Below, piece by piece: positions 13,041-24,519 of a DNA stretch of 64,000 nt. Position numbers and translations under genes: made by a program. Each line of letters begins with the position of its first letter. Position 1 is the stretch's first letter. The notes beneath the pieces are model-generated. The model searched no databases. It was not told the origin of the DNA and was given only the letters and a program-made list of their open reading frames with translations. This stretch comes from Crotophaga sulcirostris (lineage: Eukaryota > Chordata > Aves > Cuculiformes > Crotophagidae): NCBI GenBank assembly GCA_013397455.1, contig VYZB01000224.1:501796-565795 (forward strand), given 5' to 3'.

Positions 13041-13458
13041 TCATAGAATCACAGAATGGTTGAGGCTGGAAGGCACCTCAAAGCCCATCCAATCCACCCC
13101 CTGCCATGGGCAGGGACACCTCCCACTGGGTCAGGGGGCTCCAAGCCCCATCCAACCTGGCCTTCAACACCTCCAGGGATGGGGCAGCCACCACTGCTCT
13201 GGGCAACCTGGGCCAGGGCCTCCCCACCCTCACAGCAAAGCATTTCTCCCCAAGAGCTCATCTCAGTCTCGCCTCTTGCAGCTGAAACCCCTTCCCCATT
13301 TTCCTGTCCCTGCACTCCCTGATCCAGAGCCCCTCCCCAGCTTTCCTGGAGCCCCTTTCAGCACTGGAGGCTGCTCTAAGGTCTCCCCAGAGCCTTCTCT
13401 TCTCCAGGCTGAACAACCCCAACTGTCCCTCTCTCTCTCTCAGCCTGTCCTTGTATTT
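13041..13458 (-). mobile_element. CR1 LINE 3' fragment, class B, 418 bp
   Basis: The antisense copy begins with the octamer tail TCATAGAATCACAGAATGG and carries GGGCAGGGACACCTCCC, GGGGCAGCCACCACTGCTCT and CTTCTCTTCTCCAGGCTGAA. On the minus strand it encodes a piece of the ORF2 C-terminus ([20 protein letters not shown]). A (CT)n expansion at 13430-13442 lies in the ORF2 part equivalent to RLRERE. It is 5'-truncated. The proline-rich frames on the plus strand are antisense artefacts of this copy. Confidence 0.95.
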
Positions 13459-14392
13459 CAACATCAATCAAATTTCACCCAAATATGTGATGCCAGGCAG
13501 CATAACTGTTTATGTATTTTCATCTAAATTTGCTGAATAGAATAAGCTTTAAAGAGGGCAAGATGAGATCACACGTTCTGAGAGTATTTGTGTACCAGTT
13601 AAATTGTACCCATGTGTGCACACATGGCATGATCTGTGCTTAACAGATGTGCATTAAAATAGCTTTGCCTCCTTTTTCCTTAGGTTATTACTAAGGGATA
13701 CCTATGTGGATGAAAATTAATCCAACCACCATTTAATACATTCAGAAATATAATCTACAGTTAGATGCAGTTGTATAAACGTCCATATGCTAAGTGTGTA
13801 AATCTATAGCTGGTTCCTTGGGACTTGTAGCAATGCAAGCCACTTGCTGCAGTGGTGAAAAGCACTTTGAGTTTTGGCATTTAATGGAGTTGCAGAGACT
13901 AAACAATACGCAGTTGTCCTCGGTACTGAAGAGGCTGTGAATTACTGTATTCAGATCCCAAAAGCATAGAGTTTGCTTTCAGTCTCAGAAAAGAATCTCA
14001 GGATATGCTGCAGATGTTCCTAGAAAATGCTGGCTAACAGTGCAGACTGTGTCTGTGACTTCCAGGCCAAACTCTGTGCTCATTGACATGCGTGTGCGCA
14101 CTCACAAAGAACAACAGGGCAGTATTTTCACAAGCCAATTTGTGCATCACATTGTTTTCCAATGGATGAAACGTTCAGTAGTCTCTTTGAAGGCTGAATA
14201 CTGTCTGTGAGCTGAAGGAAGAAGTCACCCTATGGAAACCCCTTGCCTTTTAAAACGTGTAATCTATTTACTAAGCTGTCCCAGCATGTAATCGCAGCTT
14301 TATAGTAGTTACCATACAGATAAGTCCAGTTGCATGAGCCTAACTTACTTTTAACATTACTAATCTGTCTAAATGCAAGAATAAAATGATTT
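13459..14392. other. low-copy DNA, no gene seen
   Basis: AT-rich sequence without an open frame of note, a recognisable repeat or an RNA gene. Confidence 0.55.
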
Positions 14393-14452
14393 GTGGCAGG
14401 GAGTTGGGACTGGATCTCAAGGTCCTTCCAACCCAAACCTTTCTATGATTTG
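14393..14452 (+). mobile_element. CR1 LINE 3' UTR remnant, class B-like
   Basis: The last ~60 bp of a CR1 copy are present: GGCAGGGAGTTGGGACTGG, ATCTCAAGGTCCTTCCAACC, ending CTTTCTATGATTTG. It lies only 56 bp from a class A tail in the same orientation. Confidence 0.85.
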
Positions 14453-14507
14453 CTGTCATGTTTTTGAAGTATCATCTTGTGCACCTCTGACAGCACGCAC
14501 AGCTGTG

Positions 14508-14572
14508 TGGTTCTAGGTTGGATTTGATGATCTCAGAGGTGCTTTCCAACCTTGTAGTACTGTGATACTATG
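14508..14572 (+). mobile_element. CR1 LINE 3' UTR remnant, class A
   Basis: The last ~65 bp are present: GGTTCTAGGTTGGATTTGAT, GATCTCAGAGGTGCTTTCC, ending GTAGTACTGTGATACTATGA. The octamer tail is present about twice. Extreme 5' truncation. Confidence 0.9.
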
Positions 14573-16462
14573 AGTACAATTTAGAGGTATTGTGGTGGTT
14601 TTACTGGGAGGTCTCTCGCAGACACGATCATTTTTAAATGCTTCCTAATGTTGTTAACTTTTCCAGTCTTCTATGATTCAATCTGTGAAGGACTGGAGCA
14701 GACTCAGAAGGATCTAGACTGTTCGTATATTCATATATATTGACATAAGTAGATTTGCCTAAATGCTTTTTAAGTCTATCATCCCCACATAGGTTAAACA
14801 GGATAAAATAATACGAAATTATGTACTTTTTATAGAGAGGCAATATCCTTCTCCTTTTAACAACTATTGAGAATTATCCTTAACCGCCCTGACGCGTTGT
14901 ACAGCAGTCAGCCTGTATCCAGCCTCTGCTCATCATCATTAAAGCAAATGTCCTACCTTCTATATCTTATTGGTAATGGAGACTGTAATACATGCATCAC
15001 TATTTAGGAAGTTTCTGCAGTGCCGACTTTTCATCCCGATGCATTTTATAAGTGGATTTATCTATAATAAATCTATGAAACAAATGCATGCAGAAACACA
15101 TTTCTGAATTTATTACTTCATTAAGTTAAGCTTCAGTAAGGTTGCTGAGGTAAAGCTAATATCAGGGCATGCTATATTGTACAGGCTTTCTAGATTTTTC
15201 TGAGCAATAGAAATAAATCATAGAAACATTCTTTGCTGCGTTGTGAAGGCTTATGGGTAATTACCAATGTGGCCATTCTCCCAAACTCCAATGTTTTAGG
15301 ATTACTTCTATATTTCATTTTTCAGCACTAGAAACCTTTCAGTGGCAATAAAAATGTTGAATCCAAAGAAAAATCTAACAGCCCATAAAAAGAAATTGAC
15401 ATAATCTTTATTTTTTTGTGAAGCAGTTGTATTTACTTACAATTTCTCATTTCTAAAACTGCCTTTTTCATTACTGAACATTATAGAGATAGGCCCAGGC
15501 TGCAAGCTCTATAACCTCCATGGGCCTTCTCACAGGTCTGTGAATTGGGGTCCAAATGTGCAAAGAAAGCCATAAATCCTAGTTAGAAACCTGACTTGTT
15601 CTACAGTTCTACAAAAAATTGAGTCCTCTCTGTGTCATTGTCCTGGACCCAAGTTCTTCATTTTTAAAAAGAGATCGTACCTTGAGGAGAAAACTTCCTT
15701 TATTCAATTTTGTCAACTATTTCATGCAACTTCGTGAAAGTAGTCTTAACTTTGCCAACCTCTTTGGTCCAGTTTTAAGCTGGTGAAGTGGCTTAAGAGC
15801 TGAACTAGTTCAAAACCCTTCAAACTACTCAAAGCTACTCAAGCCTTCAGCAGTTTTGTTGAACAGTGGCAGACCCAGACCCCTTGCCCCGTGGCACCTA
15901 ACCAAGGCAATTAAATCAATTTTTGTGATTATTGTAGACACCTTATATTGGTGATGGGGTGAACCAAGAACCTCTCCAATGTGAGAGCTACACAGGACGA
16001 GCTGAAGACACAGGGCTCAAGCCACTTTTGAAAACAGTGCAAGAACAGCAGCACGGCGACACCCAGGGATGAATACTCCAAAAAGAGATTCTAGAAAATG
16101 TTGACAGAGCAGTGTGGGCAAAAGGGTGCCAGGCTGCAGTGGAAGGTCGGGTCTAGAGTTGCAGTGAAAGGTGCTGAGCTCTGTAAAAGGCTGAGATACT
16201 TCGACACAACTTCCCTGAACCCCAGCTGCCATGAAGTGCTATTGCCAATTGCACAGTGGCCACATTAGGCTGCCAGAATTTTACCATGCACAGTACTTTC
16301 AGGGCTGGAGCTACAATGGGTTGGAGAGGAGTTGATTGACCACTAGGCAATTGTGAAAACAAGGTAAAACCAGTTCAGCCTAAGGCAAGCCCAGTCCTGA
16401 GACCTTGCTCTGTCAGGTCAATGGACTTCCAGTAATAAAGGGAAATATCTCATTTCCTGGAC
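14573..16462. other. low-copy DNA, no gene seen
   Basis: There are no supportable exons or repeats. The short open frames on the minus strand near 16.0-16.4 kb show no domain. Confidence 0.55.
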
Positions 16463-16575
16463 TATCACAGTATCACAAGGTTGGAAAGGGCGTCTGAGAT
16501 CCTCGAGTCCAACCTATACACCTCCGGGGATGGCGACTCCACCACCTCCTGGGGCAGCGCATTCCAAGGGCTAAA
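16463..16575 (-). mobile_element. CR1 LINE 3' end, class A, with internal deletion
   Basis: This is an antisense class A tail: ATCACAGTATCACAAGGTTG, then GAGTCCAACCTATA joined directly to CACCTCCGGGGATGGCGACT. About 75-80 bp that normally lie between these blocks (the GCACTGAGTGCC region) are missing, with the junction near 16517. The copy ends near GCGCATTCCAAGGG. Confidence 0.9.
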
Positions 16576-16749
16576 GTGACTATATGGACCAAAACGCTGC
16601 ATGGAGTGAGCTGTCATTGCTGGATGTCCAATATACTCCTCTGTTCTTGGTCCTTCTGGGATTGAGCTGTCAAATGTGCAACATGGACCATCAAGGCCAG
16701 ATACCACACCAACATTAGGTAGGTGGATGAACCCACACATTTATATTTA

Positions 16750-17096
16750 CTTATTGCTCTCCACAACTGCCTAAAAGGAGGTTGTAGTCAGGCAGGAGTT
16801 GGTCTCTTCTCTCAGGTGACCAGGGACAGAACAAGAGGACATGGACTCAAGCTTCCTCAGGGAAAGTTTAGGCTTGATATTAGGAAAAAGTTCTTCCCTG
16901 AAAGGGTGATTGGCCATTGGAATGCGCTGCCCAGGGAGGTGGTGGAGTCGCCAACCCTGGAGGTGTTTAAGAGGAGATTGGCTGAGGCACTCAGTGCCAT
17001 GGTTTAGAAGGATGGGTTGGTGTTGGTGTTGGGTTCTAGGTTGGACTCGATGATCTCAGAGGTCCTTTCCAACCTTGTAATACTGTGTGGTACTGT
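16750..17096 (+). mobile_element. CR1 LINE 3' fragment, class A, ORF2 tail open
   Basis: This sense copy starts inside ORF2 at CTTATTGCTCTC. An uninterrupted frame continues to the natural stop near 17007, with [40 protein letters not shown] and the C-terminus [13 protein letters not shown]. The 3' UTR, hairpin and ACTGTG octamer follow. Over ~340 bp it differs from the 55.3 kb copy at only about six sites, suggesting a young insertion. It cannot encode reverse transcriptase or endonuclease. Confidence 0.95.
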
Positions 17097-17781
17097 TTAT
17101 TCTTGTACTGTAGACTTCACAGGCTGATACAGTCATCTGCATATGCTTGAATCCTTTTTATTCCCTCCTTTTCATATAAAACATAAAGAATTTTTTAAGG
17201 CTTTTTTAAGATTCCAGTTTATGGAGTCTTACAGCACAGCACAATAAACCCAGTTCAAGTTTTAAATATCATCTGGAAACACGTTTGACAGCTACGTGAA
17301 GATTTTTAGCTCATTGTTAGAGGTTATCTGCATCTTTAGTGCTGGATTTGTTTAAAGAGCAATTCATCAGTTTGTTCCTGTTTGTATGCTGCTAAACACC
17401 CATCATAATATGTAGTTGCATTTTCAAGACCAAGATTAGAACTATTCAAGGATACCCTATTTATCTTTCTGTCCTTGGAGACAAAGTTATCAGAAGTTAT
17501 GGATGTTTGTGAATTATCAAAAGAAAAATGCCTGTAATGAAAGTTACAGAAAAGACATGTAATGAGTAAAGAAAAGTAATTTAAACTAAAAAGAATGAAA
17601 TTAGATTCCATAATGAAAGATGCTGTCATAGTACATGACAATACTTTAAGTCATATAACGGCAATATATTCTTCCTGCAACAAAGTTGTCTCAGTTGTGT
17701 AGAAATAGAAACTATTTGACGAAAAGAATGGCAAATGTGATGATTCATCATGTTGCTTTTTAGATAGAGACATACCTCAGA
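17097..17781. other. low-copy DNA, no gene seen
   Basis: AT-rich. One minus-strand frame of 101 codons (17336-17641) has no recognisable feature. Confidence 0.55.
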
Positions 17782-17950
17782 GCTCTAAGGTCTCCCCAGA
17801 GCCTTCTCTTCTCCAGGCTGAACAACCCCAACTCTCCCAGCCTGTCCTCGTACAGGAGGTGCTCCAGCCCTCGGATCATCTCCGTGGCCTCCTCTGGACT
17901 TGCTCCAATAGATCCAGGTCCTTCCTGTGCTGAGGACTCCAGAACTGAAT
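17782..17950 (-). mobile_element. CR1 LINE interior ORF2 fragment, class B-like
   Basis: Antisense sequence includes AGGTCTCCCCAGAGCCTTCT, GCTGAACAACCCCAACTCTC, GGTGCTCCAGCCCTCGGATC and GATCCAGGTCCTTCCTGTGC. It covers the ORF2 segment upstream of and through LFSLEKRRL. The whole 3' end is absent, so this is not a simple 5'-truncated insertion; the 3' half was deleted or the fragment was moved. Confidence 0.9.
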
Positions 17951-18734
17951 ATCTTGAATATCCTACACTGTTACTTGTCTACTTCAATGATACAAATCAT
18001 TAGGAAGATGAATTACATACGTTGTTTGCACAGGGTCTCAACACAGTGTTGCATTTGTCGGGCTACATATTTTTGAGCAAAATGTTTGCATATATGATCA
18101 TCCCACCTGTCAGTCTGTGCACCCTCTGAAGTCCCACAAGCTGCAGAATGAGGAAAGCAGGAATGCAGAAGGTTGATATTAAGTCTTCATCTTTGAGTGT
18201 TTAGAAAAAAGTTCTACTCTTACAAAGTGCACAGAATGTGATCAGTTAAGTGTGTGCTTCAAATACAACTCCAAGCACCACCTGGGATCCACTAGAACCT
18301 TATTTCACAGTCTGAGCCCTCTTTACCAGTGCAAATTCACTGTCCATATAAAACTAATAATTTGGCTAAAAGATGTTAAATTTCTGATAATACAAGCTTC
18401 TCTTGTTTAAAGAGGATTTTATTGTACAACTGTTCAAAGAAACATTTTACGAGGGTGAGTAAAGATCAAAGAGGTTATTTACATTTTAGCTCATAGCAGC
18501 CAAACTCTGGCTGCTTGGGCCAAGCACTTTGCAGAGGATTTCACTAATGTATTTAATTAATACAAGTAAAATTATGTATTTTTGAAGGCAATATTAAAAT
18601 TGCACAGTAAGAAATTCCTGGTGGCCAGTCATCACCGTACCTTCAAGCCTAGGTAACGCTGATATATTAACATACCTCTCTTAGCTCAAGCTGATGAAAC
18701 GCACGTATGCATTTACTTGCATGGGGAGGATGTA
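17951..18734. other. low-copy DNA, no gene seen
   Basis: No open frame of note, no repeat recognised. Confidence 0.55.
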
Positions 18735-19164
18735 GCACAGTATCACAAGGTTGGAAGGGACCTCTGAGATCATCGAGTCCAACCTATAACCCAACACTAA
18801 CACCAACCCATCATCTAAACCATGGCACTGAGTGCCTCAGCCAATCTCCTCTTAAACACCTCCAGGGATGGCGACTCCACCACCTCCGGGGCAGCGCATT
18901 CCAATGGCCAATCACCCTTTCAGGGAAGAATTTCTTCCTAATATCAAGCCTAAACCTCCCCTGACGAAGCTTGAGTCCATGTCCTCTAGTTCTGTCACTG
19001 GTCACCTGAGAGAAGAGACCAACCCCTGCCTGACTACAACCTCCTTTTAGGCAGTTGTAGAGAGCAATAACGTCTCCCCTGAGCCTCCTCTTCTCCAGGC
19101 TAAACAGCCCCAGCTCCCTCAGTCGTTCCTCGTAGGGCTTGTGCTCCAAACCCTTCACCATCTT
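18735..19164 (-). mobile_element. CR1 LINE 3' fragment, class A, 430 bp
   Basis: The antisense copy starts at the octamer tail (CACAGTATCACAAGG). On the minus strand its ORF2 tail begins with [20 protein letters not shown] and includes [21 protein letters not shown] one-base loss near 18882-18892 (CCTCCGGGGCAG where sister copies have CCTCCCTGGGCAG) then shifts the frame, so the normal C-terminus is lost. The 5' breakpoint is after GAAGATGG (minus strand), the same base as in the 55.3 kb copy. Confidence 0.95.
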
Positions 19165-20227
19165 CACCATGAGCTACAAGCCTGAGAGTTTACTATCTGC
19201 CAGCACCACCAGAACTGGAGGACTGATGTTAATCGTGACAGAACAGTTTGCATGTGCACAGGCTAAGAAGAATGCTGAGCTCTTGCAGGCTCCGCGGTTC
19301 TGACGGTGCTCCTGACAACTTCACAGCAGTCTTTACATGACTTAAAAACCCAGGATTTTTTATGAATAAATGAGCTATTCTGATGCTAATCACCTGTCTC
19401 ACTGATCTGCAAGTGGAAACTGCAGTTTGATCCCAGATGTTGCCAGTAATGTTGATGATAAATACTGAGTTGCTGAGTTTACAGAAACAATTTAGAATGG
19501 TTTTGTTTACTAAGCAAAATAGTCAGCAAATAAATAATTTGAGACCCACCTCTAAATATAAGGAGAAAATGTAAAAGGAAGAGTCTGTAGTGTATTGCCT
19601 GCTGTTTTTTCTATACAGTTTAGGAACTAGTAGTGAAATTTGCCCAAATATCTCTTTCATTTACCTCTTTGCTATTTCAGTGAGGCATAGCCATGAAACT
19701 AAGATAAGTTATTTACTGATCTGATATGGAAAAAGCATTTTTATGCTGTGATAGTTTGTACTAAGGTGCATATAGCTAAAACAATTTTAAAACAAAGAGT
19801 TAATTGTGATTTATAATTTATTTCTTATATTGTAATTTATTTTAATATTTACTGTCTGATTCTGCATACATGAAGTCAAAGTGAATTTTATGATTAATCT
19901 CAGGGGTTTAAGTTGGTAAAATTAAAGTTTTCCAGTTCAGCCTCAATCACTTCATATAAAACTTAGTTTTTGGCTCACAGTTCTAAACTCTGTCGTACAC
20001 CGTTGTGTTGTGTCCTGTGGATTACTCAAGATGACAAGAATTGCTAAAAAAAGTCATTTAGTAACCAGATTCTGTGTATGAACCATCTCACTGTTACAGC
20101 TTGGGGCAGCATCATGGACCTCATCGATGGTCGTTCAACCTCAGTATCTGTTTTAAATTATATTCAGTGCAGGAGACCTGTGAGTAACTAAAATCAAAGA
20201 ATTTAATCTCTCTCAACCCAGTCCAGT
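19165..20227. other. low-copy AT-rich DNA, no gene seen
   Basis: Strongly AT-rich around 19780-19860. Nothing recognisable. Confidence 0.55.
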
Positions 20228-20313
20228 TGGAGGTGTCCCGGCCCATAGCAGGGTGGTTGGAACTGGATGATCTTTAAGGTCCCTTCCAACCCAAACCATT
20301 CTATAGTTCTATG
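20228..20313 (+). mobile_element. CR1 LINE 3' UTR remnant, class B-like
   Basis: A sense tail: GGAGGTGTCCCGGCCCATAG, ACTGGATGATCTTTAAGGTC, CCTTCCAACCCAAACC, then ATTCTATAGTTCTATGA, which is the classical CR1 octamer twice. Confidence 0.92.
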
Positions 20314-20644
20314 AAAATCTAGATGCTCATCCAAAATGACCACGTGAGCAACTTTTGAACCTCCTCCTCTTGCTGACAGTACGTAAAGCATCTGGAATGG
20401 AGTCAGCAAAGATCTGGTTCTTTTAGTAAAGATATTAAAGTTTACCCCAGTCTAAAAGTCAGCTGATGTAAAAAGCCAACTTCCTGCACTTGTGTTAAGG
20501 AGAACTTTCAGCATTTATTTGCTAAATAGAACCCAATTCTGCAGTTTTTTACAGCAATTCATTTCATGGAATGCTATCTTATCTATGAATACCGATCATT
20601 TTGCTAGACATTGATTTAACAAACTATAAAGTTTTGTTGGTTTT
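20314..20644. other. low-copy DNA, no gene seen
   Basis: A short stretch between two CR1 tails in opposite orientation. Nothing else recognised. Confidence 0.55.
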
Positions 20645-20711
20645 AGAATCATAGAATGGTTTGGGTTGGAGGGGATCTCAAAGATCATCCAGTTCCACTC
20701 CCCCTGCCATG
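20645..20711 (-). mobile_element. CR1 LINE 3' UTR remnant, class B-like
   Basis: An antisense tail of 67 bp: AGAATCATAGAATGGTTTGG, GGATCTCAAAGATCATCC, CCCCCTGCCATG. Truncation occurs directly before a T-run. Confidence 0.92.
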
Positions 20712-21720
20712 TTTTTTTTCATTAATGGGATTAAAATTTGGTTAAAACCATGGGGGTTTTAATTAATCTGATCAGCTGATCAAAACCAACATGTGACCTG
20801 CAAGACCTTACTTGGCTTTACTGATCAGCACCATTCAACTGAAGATTTTTCTTCGTCTCCCACAGCGAAAGGTCTCAGAGTTGCTGGATATAATTTACTA
20901 AGACTAAGATGAAGCGTCTTTTAAATTTCACCTCATGATCTAGAGCTGGTGATGAGAAAGAAATATGGAGGCTCCACAATTCTTGAGAACCTATAAAACA
21001 CTGTGCCAGCTTTAGCATTTATCAATTTTTAACTACTGCTACAAGGCTTCAAGCAATCAATTATTTCCCAGCTCAGTGAGAGACTCAGAGCTATACCAGA
21101 TAAACCAGAAATCAATTTTACTGCCCTGTGGCTGGTTTCTAAATATGTTTCTTCTTACAACACTTAAAAACAAACAAACAAAGCTAGATATTTTTTTTTA
21201 AGTTTAAATTACAGACATGGCTGAATTTCCTTCATATTTGCTTGATGTTAAAAATTCAGAAAGGGATAAACCTTTTCTTTACAGGGATACAGTTACATCA
21301 TCCTTTTATTGTTGCTTCCTAAAGAAACAGAGAAACAAATCTCTTCTTTTTCGTTTCCTGACTCTGGCAATGGATTTGGGAACTATTTTTTATAGCGAAG
21401 TGTCTCTTTGCTATTTTTTTTTTAACATCCTTCTGGAGTTCTGTGCCATAAGGGAAACATTTGATGGGCATAAAGGGTGCAATATTCTGCTAAGGAACCC
21501 TGGGAGTTATGATGGTAATTATCAACGTGTTAATGGAAAACATGGGCTCCTCCAAAGGATGAGCAAAGCCTACGTACATTACACTGTGCTTTCCAATAAG
21601 ATGAGAGCTGAAAGTTTGACTCTGAAAAATAATACCTGTAATGTGGCTCTAAGACTCTGCAAACGTGGATGCTTTTAGACTGAACGACTCTTTATCTAGG
21701 GGGAAGTCCATAGCCCAGAA
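20712..21720. other. low-copy DNA with palindrome and simple repeats
   Basis: Contains a 14-bp perfect palindrome (20769-20782), a (CAAA)n at about 21167-21184 and a T-run near 21412-21424. An open frame of 153 codons (21217-21678, plus) has no recognisable domain or codon pattern. In AT-rich DNA of this extent I treat it as chance. Confidence 0.5.
20769..20782. repeat. 14-bp perfect palindrome
   Basis: TGATCAGCTGATCA reads the same on both strands and has an E-box core CAGCTG flanked by TGATCA. GGTTTT (20755-20760) and AAAACC just after it can extend a hairpin. No function can be assigned from sequence alone. Confidence 0.9.
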
Positions 21721-22016
21721 GGGCTCTCCAGTTCCATGTCTCTGTCCCATTAACCAGATCATTAAGGAAGATGTTAAACAGGATCAGACCCAGCCTTGGC
21801 CCCTGGGCTACACTGGTAGTCACTGGGCTTCAATTAGACTTGGTGCCACTGATCACCACCCTCTGGTCCCACCTGTTCAGCCAGTTCTCAGTCCACCTCC
21901 TGTTGGCTCACCCAGCTCATACTTCATCACCTTCTCTGTGAGGATCCTCTGGGAGACAGTGTCAAAAGCCTTCCTGAATTCCAGCATCCACTGCTCCCCC
22001 TCATCGAGCAGGCCAC
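21721..22016 (-). mobile_element. CR1 LINE reverse-transcriptase domain fragment
   Basis: Read on the minus strand, this encodes a decayed piece of the CR1 ORF2 reverse transcriptase. The segment KAFDTVSQRILTEKV corresponds to the conserved AFDTVSH-type start of the RT palm region. GLRTGWTGGTRGW corresponds to the following W(I/V)xNWLxGR block, and the piece ends near a leucine- and isoleucine-rich segment at 21760. Stops and substitutions interrupt it. It has no adjoining CR1 3' end on the same strand, so it is an isolated internal relic. The family is inferred from memory of avian CR1 layout; another LINE of the same clade is possible but less likely. Confidence 0.78.
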
Positions 22017-22211
22017 TCGTTTCATCTTACAGGTTACACAGCAGTAGACCCACTACATTTAAACAGTACAGAGAGACTTAAAAAAGTGGAGCATATTCAG
22101 ACTCTTGCAGTATTTTGCAACTGCTTTCTATCAATATTGAGATCAAAATTTCTTTAAAAAATCACTTTCTAGATACATTCCATATAGCACTTCTCCTTTG
22201 CCTAAAAATAA

Positions 22212-22636
22212 TATCACAGTACCACAAGGTTGGAAAGGACCTCTGAGATTATTGAGTCCAACCTAGAACCCAACACCAACACCAACCCAGCATCTAAACC
22301 ATGGCACTGAGTGCCTCAGCCAATCTCCTCTTAAACACCTCCAGGGACGGCGACTCCACCACCCCCCCGGGCAGCGTATTCTAATGGCCAATCACCCTTT
22401 CAGTGAACAATTTCTTCCTAAAATCAAGTCTAAACCTCCCCTGACGAAGCTTGAGTCCATGTCCTCTAGTTCTGTCACCTGATAGAAGAGACCAACCCCT
22501 GCCTGACTACACCCTCCTTTTAGGCAGTTGCAGAGAGCAATAAGGTCTCCCCTGAGCCTCCTCTTCTCCAGGCTAAACAGCCCCAGCTCTCTCAGTGGCT
22601 CCTCACAGGGCTTGTGCTCCAGCCCCTTCACCATCT
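22212..22636 (-). mobile_element. CR1 LINE 3' fragment, class A, with 7-bp deletion
   Basis: The antisense copy starts ATCACAGTACCACAAGG. The minus-strand ORF2 tail is open as [17 protein letters not shown] through [12 protein letters not shown]. It then shifts frame where 7 bases are missing (CTGTCACCTGA for CTGTCACTGGTCACCTGA, near 22477). The same deletion is present at 27.9 kb. The sequence CTAAACCATGGCAC shows the MV-stop variant of the ORF2 end. Confidence 0.95.
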
Positions 22637-23605
22637 GATTCTCTCCAGCTCAACCTGGACAATGTCTATATGGCAAAACCAGCATGACCAGCAGTGAAAG
22701 CACAGGAGCCCACTGGCAAGGGCCACTGTTCAAATCATTCAAAGCATTTTCATTGGAAATGAGTCACAGATTCAAAGCAGCAGCGCCCTGAACCCATTTC
22801 TAATATCAACTAGGCCATGCTCAACTGTTTAAGCCTGTCCTATCCAGAGATTCATTGCCACTACAGAGTCGTTTTCTGCTCTAGCAAAGGCATAAAGCAC
22901 GTGGTGTTTGCCTGCAAATATTTCTACAGTACTTTGCAGGGAGAACAAGTCTGCTTTTACCTTTTTACAAGCTGAGCCATTTGCCTATCAGCAATAATTC
23001 ATTTGTATGTTCTTTCTATTCAGCTTATACATAAACAATCCCCCCTCTGGTCTGCCCTGTAAAGCTGTGTTTTGAGGCTTTGCCGTCATATTCCAAAATA
23101 AGTTTATTTTTTCTGTATAAATTTTTTACCTCTGAAAATTCTATTAAATAACTAAAATAGCAATACAGAGTAAAGACCTATTTATTTATACATTTCTGTA
23201 CGTAGAAAGAAGTGGTGTAAAGTGCTGTGTGCAGTCTGTACTATATTGGATTTCATTAAAATTTAAACTAAATACTGTTGATTTACAATTCCAGATATTA
23301 AACATTTTTTTTTCCTCCCAGACAAATATATAAACTCTTCTATAAAATTTCATACTATGTGAAAAATAAAGTCAAAGCAGCAGCTTGGGTATAAGAAAAC
23401 CTGACAACATCTGGGACAGCATTTTGCAACCTGGTTGTTCCCCTGAAGTGACTGTGTTCATGAATACTGGACAAAACCTAGAGCATATACAAACAAATAT
23501 GTATGTGTTGTGTCAATAATTCTGCATAAGCTTTAATTTCATCCAAAAAATATGTGAAATTTATCTGAGAGTTTTGTTGTTTTTTGGTTTGTTTTTTTTT
23601 TTTTT
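22637..23605. other. low-copy AT-rich DNA ending in a T-run
   Basis: No gene recognised. A T-rich tract (about 23573-23605) abuts the next CR1 copy at its 5' truncation point. Confidence 0.55.
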
Positions 23606-23872
23606 CTCCCAAGCAGCAAGTGATAGGATGAGAGGAAATGCCCACAAGTTGTGCCAGGGGAGGTTTAGAACTGATATTAAGAAAAAATTATTTACCGAGA
23701 GAGTGGTGAAGCCCTGGCAGAGGCTGCCCAGGGCAAGGGTGGAGTCTCCATCCCTGGAGGGGTTCAAAAAACGTGTGGACATGGCACTTTGGGACATGAT
23801 TTGTCACGGTGGTGTTGGACTGGATGATCTTAGAGGTCTTTTCCAACCTTAATGCTTCTATGTTTGTATGAT
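23606..23872 (+). mobile_element. CR1 LINE 3' fragment, class C
   Basis: The sense copy starts within ORF2 at TCTCCCAAGCAGCAAG. The frame reads MRGNAHKLCQGRFRTD, FTERVVKPWQRLPRA and SPSLEGFKKRVDMALWD. The 3' UTR follows with TTGGACTGGATGATCTTAGA and an octamer region CTTCTATGTTTGTATGA. It is a close relative of the 1.4 kb copy. Confidence 0.94.
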
Positions 23873-24519
23873 TTTGCTTTTGCTTTTGAGCAGCTAACAC
23901 TTGTTCCCCAAAGACTTCATTAAAAGATATAAATAAAGGGAAATAAAGCTTTTACCTCAGGAAGCGTTACAGTTGGTAGGGAAGGTAGGAAATATAGCAA
24001 GGTATGAAATACAGCAGAATTTGTAAATTCAATTTTAAATTCTCTCTACTTTGTGTGCACCATTACATATGCGCAGTGCGCATGGACATTCACTTTTAAT
24101 TACATGTTCACCTTCCATTTCTTACCAGGCAGACCATGCTCACTTAATGAGCAGATCCCCACCTCTACATTTTCTCTCTCTTATTAAATGTGTAATTCTA
24201 TGCCTTCTTCACTTTACATGATTAAAATCCTGTTAGGGTATCATTAATATCCTCAAGGACTTTCTACTACATCAGTCGCTGTGACCAGTTCATAAATAAA
24301 CATGTATTTTGCAACACCTGCATGAAAGCTGTACCACTTCGTAGAAACAGTGAAGCACAAAGATACTACATTATTTTGGAAAAGGGAACAAATCTAACAT
24401 ACATGAGGCCTGCATTTTGGAAAAAAAATTAATACTTTATACTAAAATGTAAGAAACAGGTTTTATGTTTTATTGACATAGATATTTTCTGCCATGAATT
24501 CTTATCACGTTTGTAATTC
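23873..24519. other. low-copy DNA, no gene seen
   Basis: AT-rich. Nothing recognisable. Confidence 0.55.

Noticed and set aside
13056..13527. Proline/glycine-rich open frames on the antisense strand of class B CR1 copies (also at 26.6, 31.6, 40.5, 49.9, 57.1 and 62.8 kb)
   Set aside because: They read the wrong strand of the CR1 ORF2 tail and recur only because CR1 recurs. They are artefacts, not a protein family.
21217..21678. 153-codon open frame on the plus strand
   Set aside because: Low-complexity aromatic/leucine stretches from T-rich DNA, no domain, no splice or repeat context supporting a gene.
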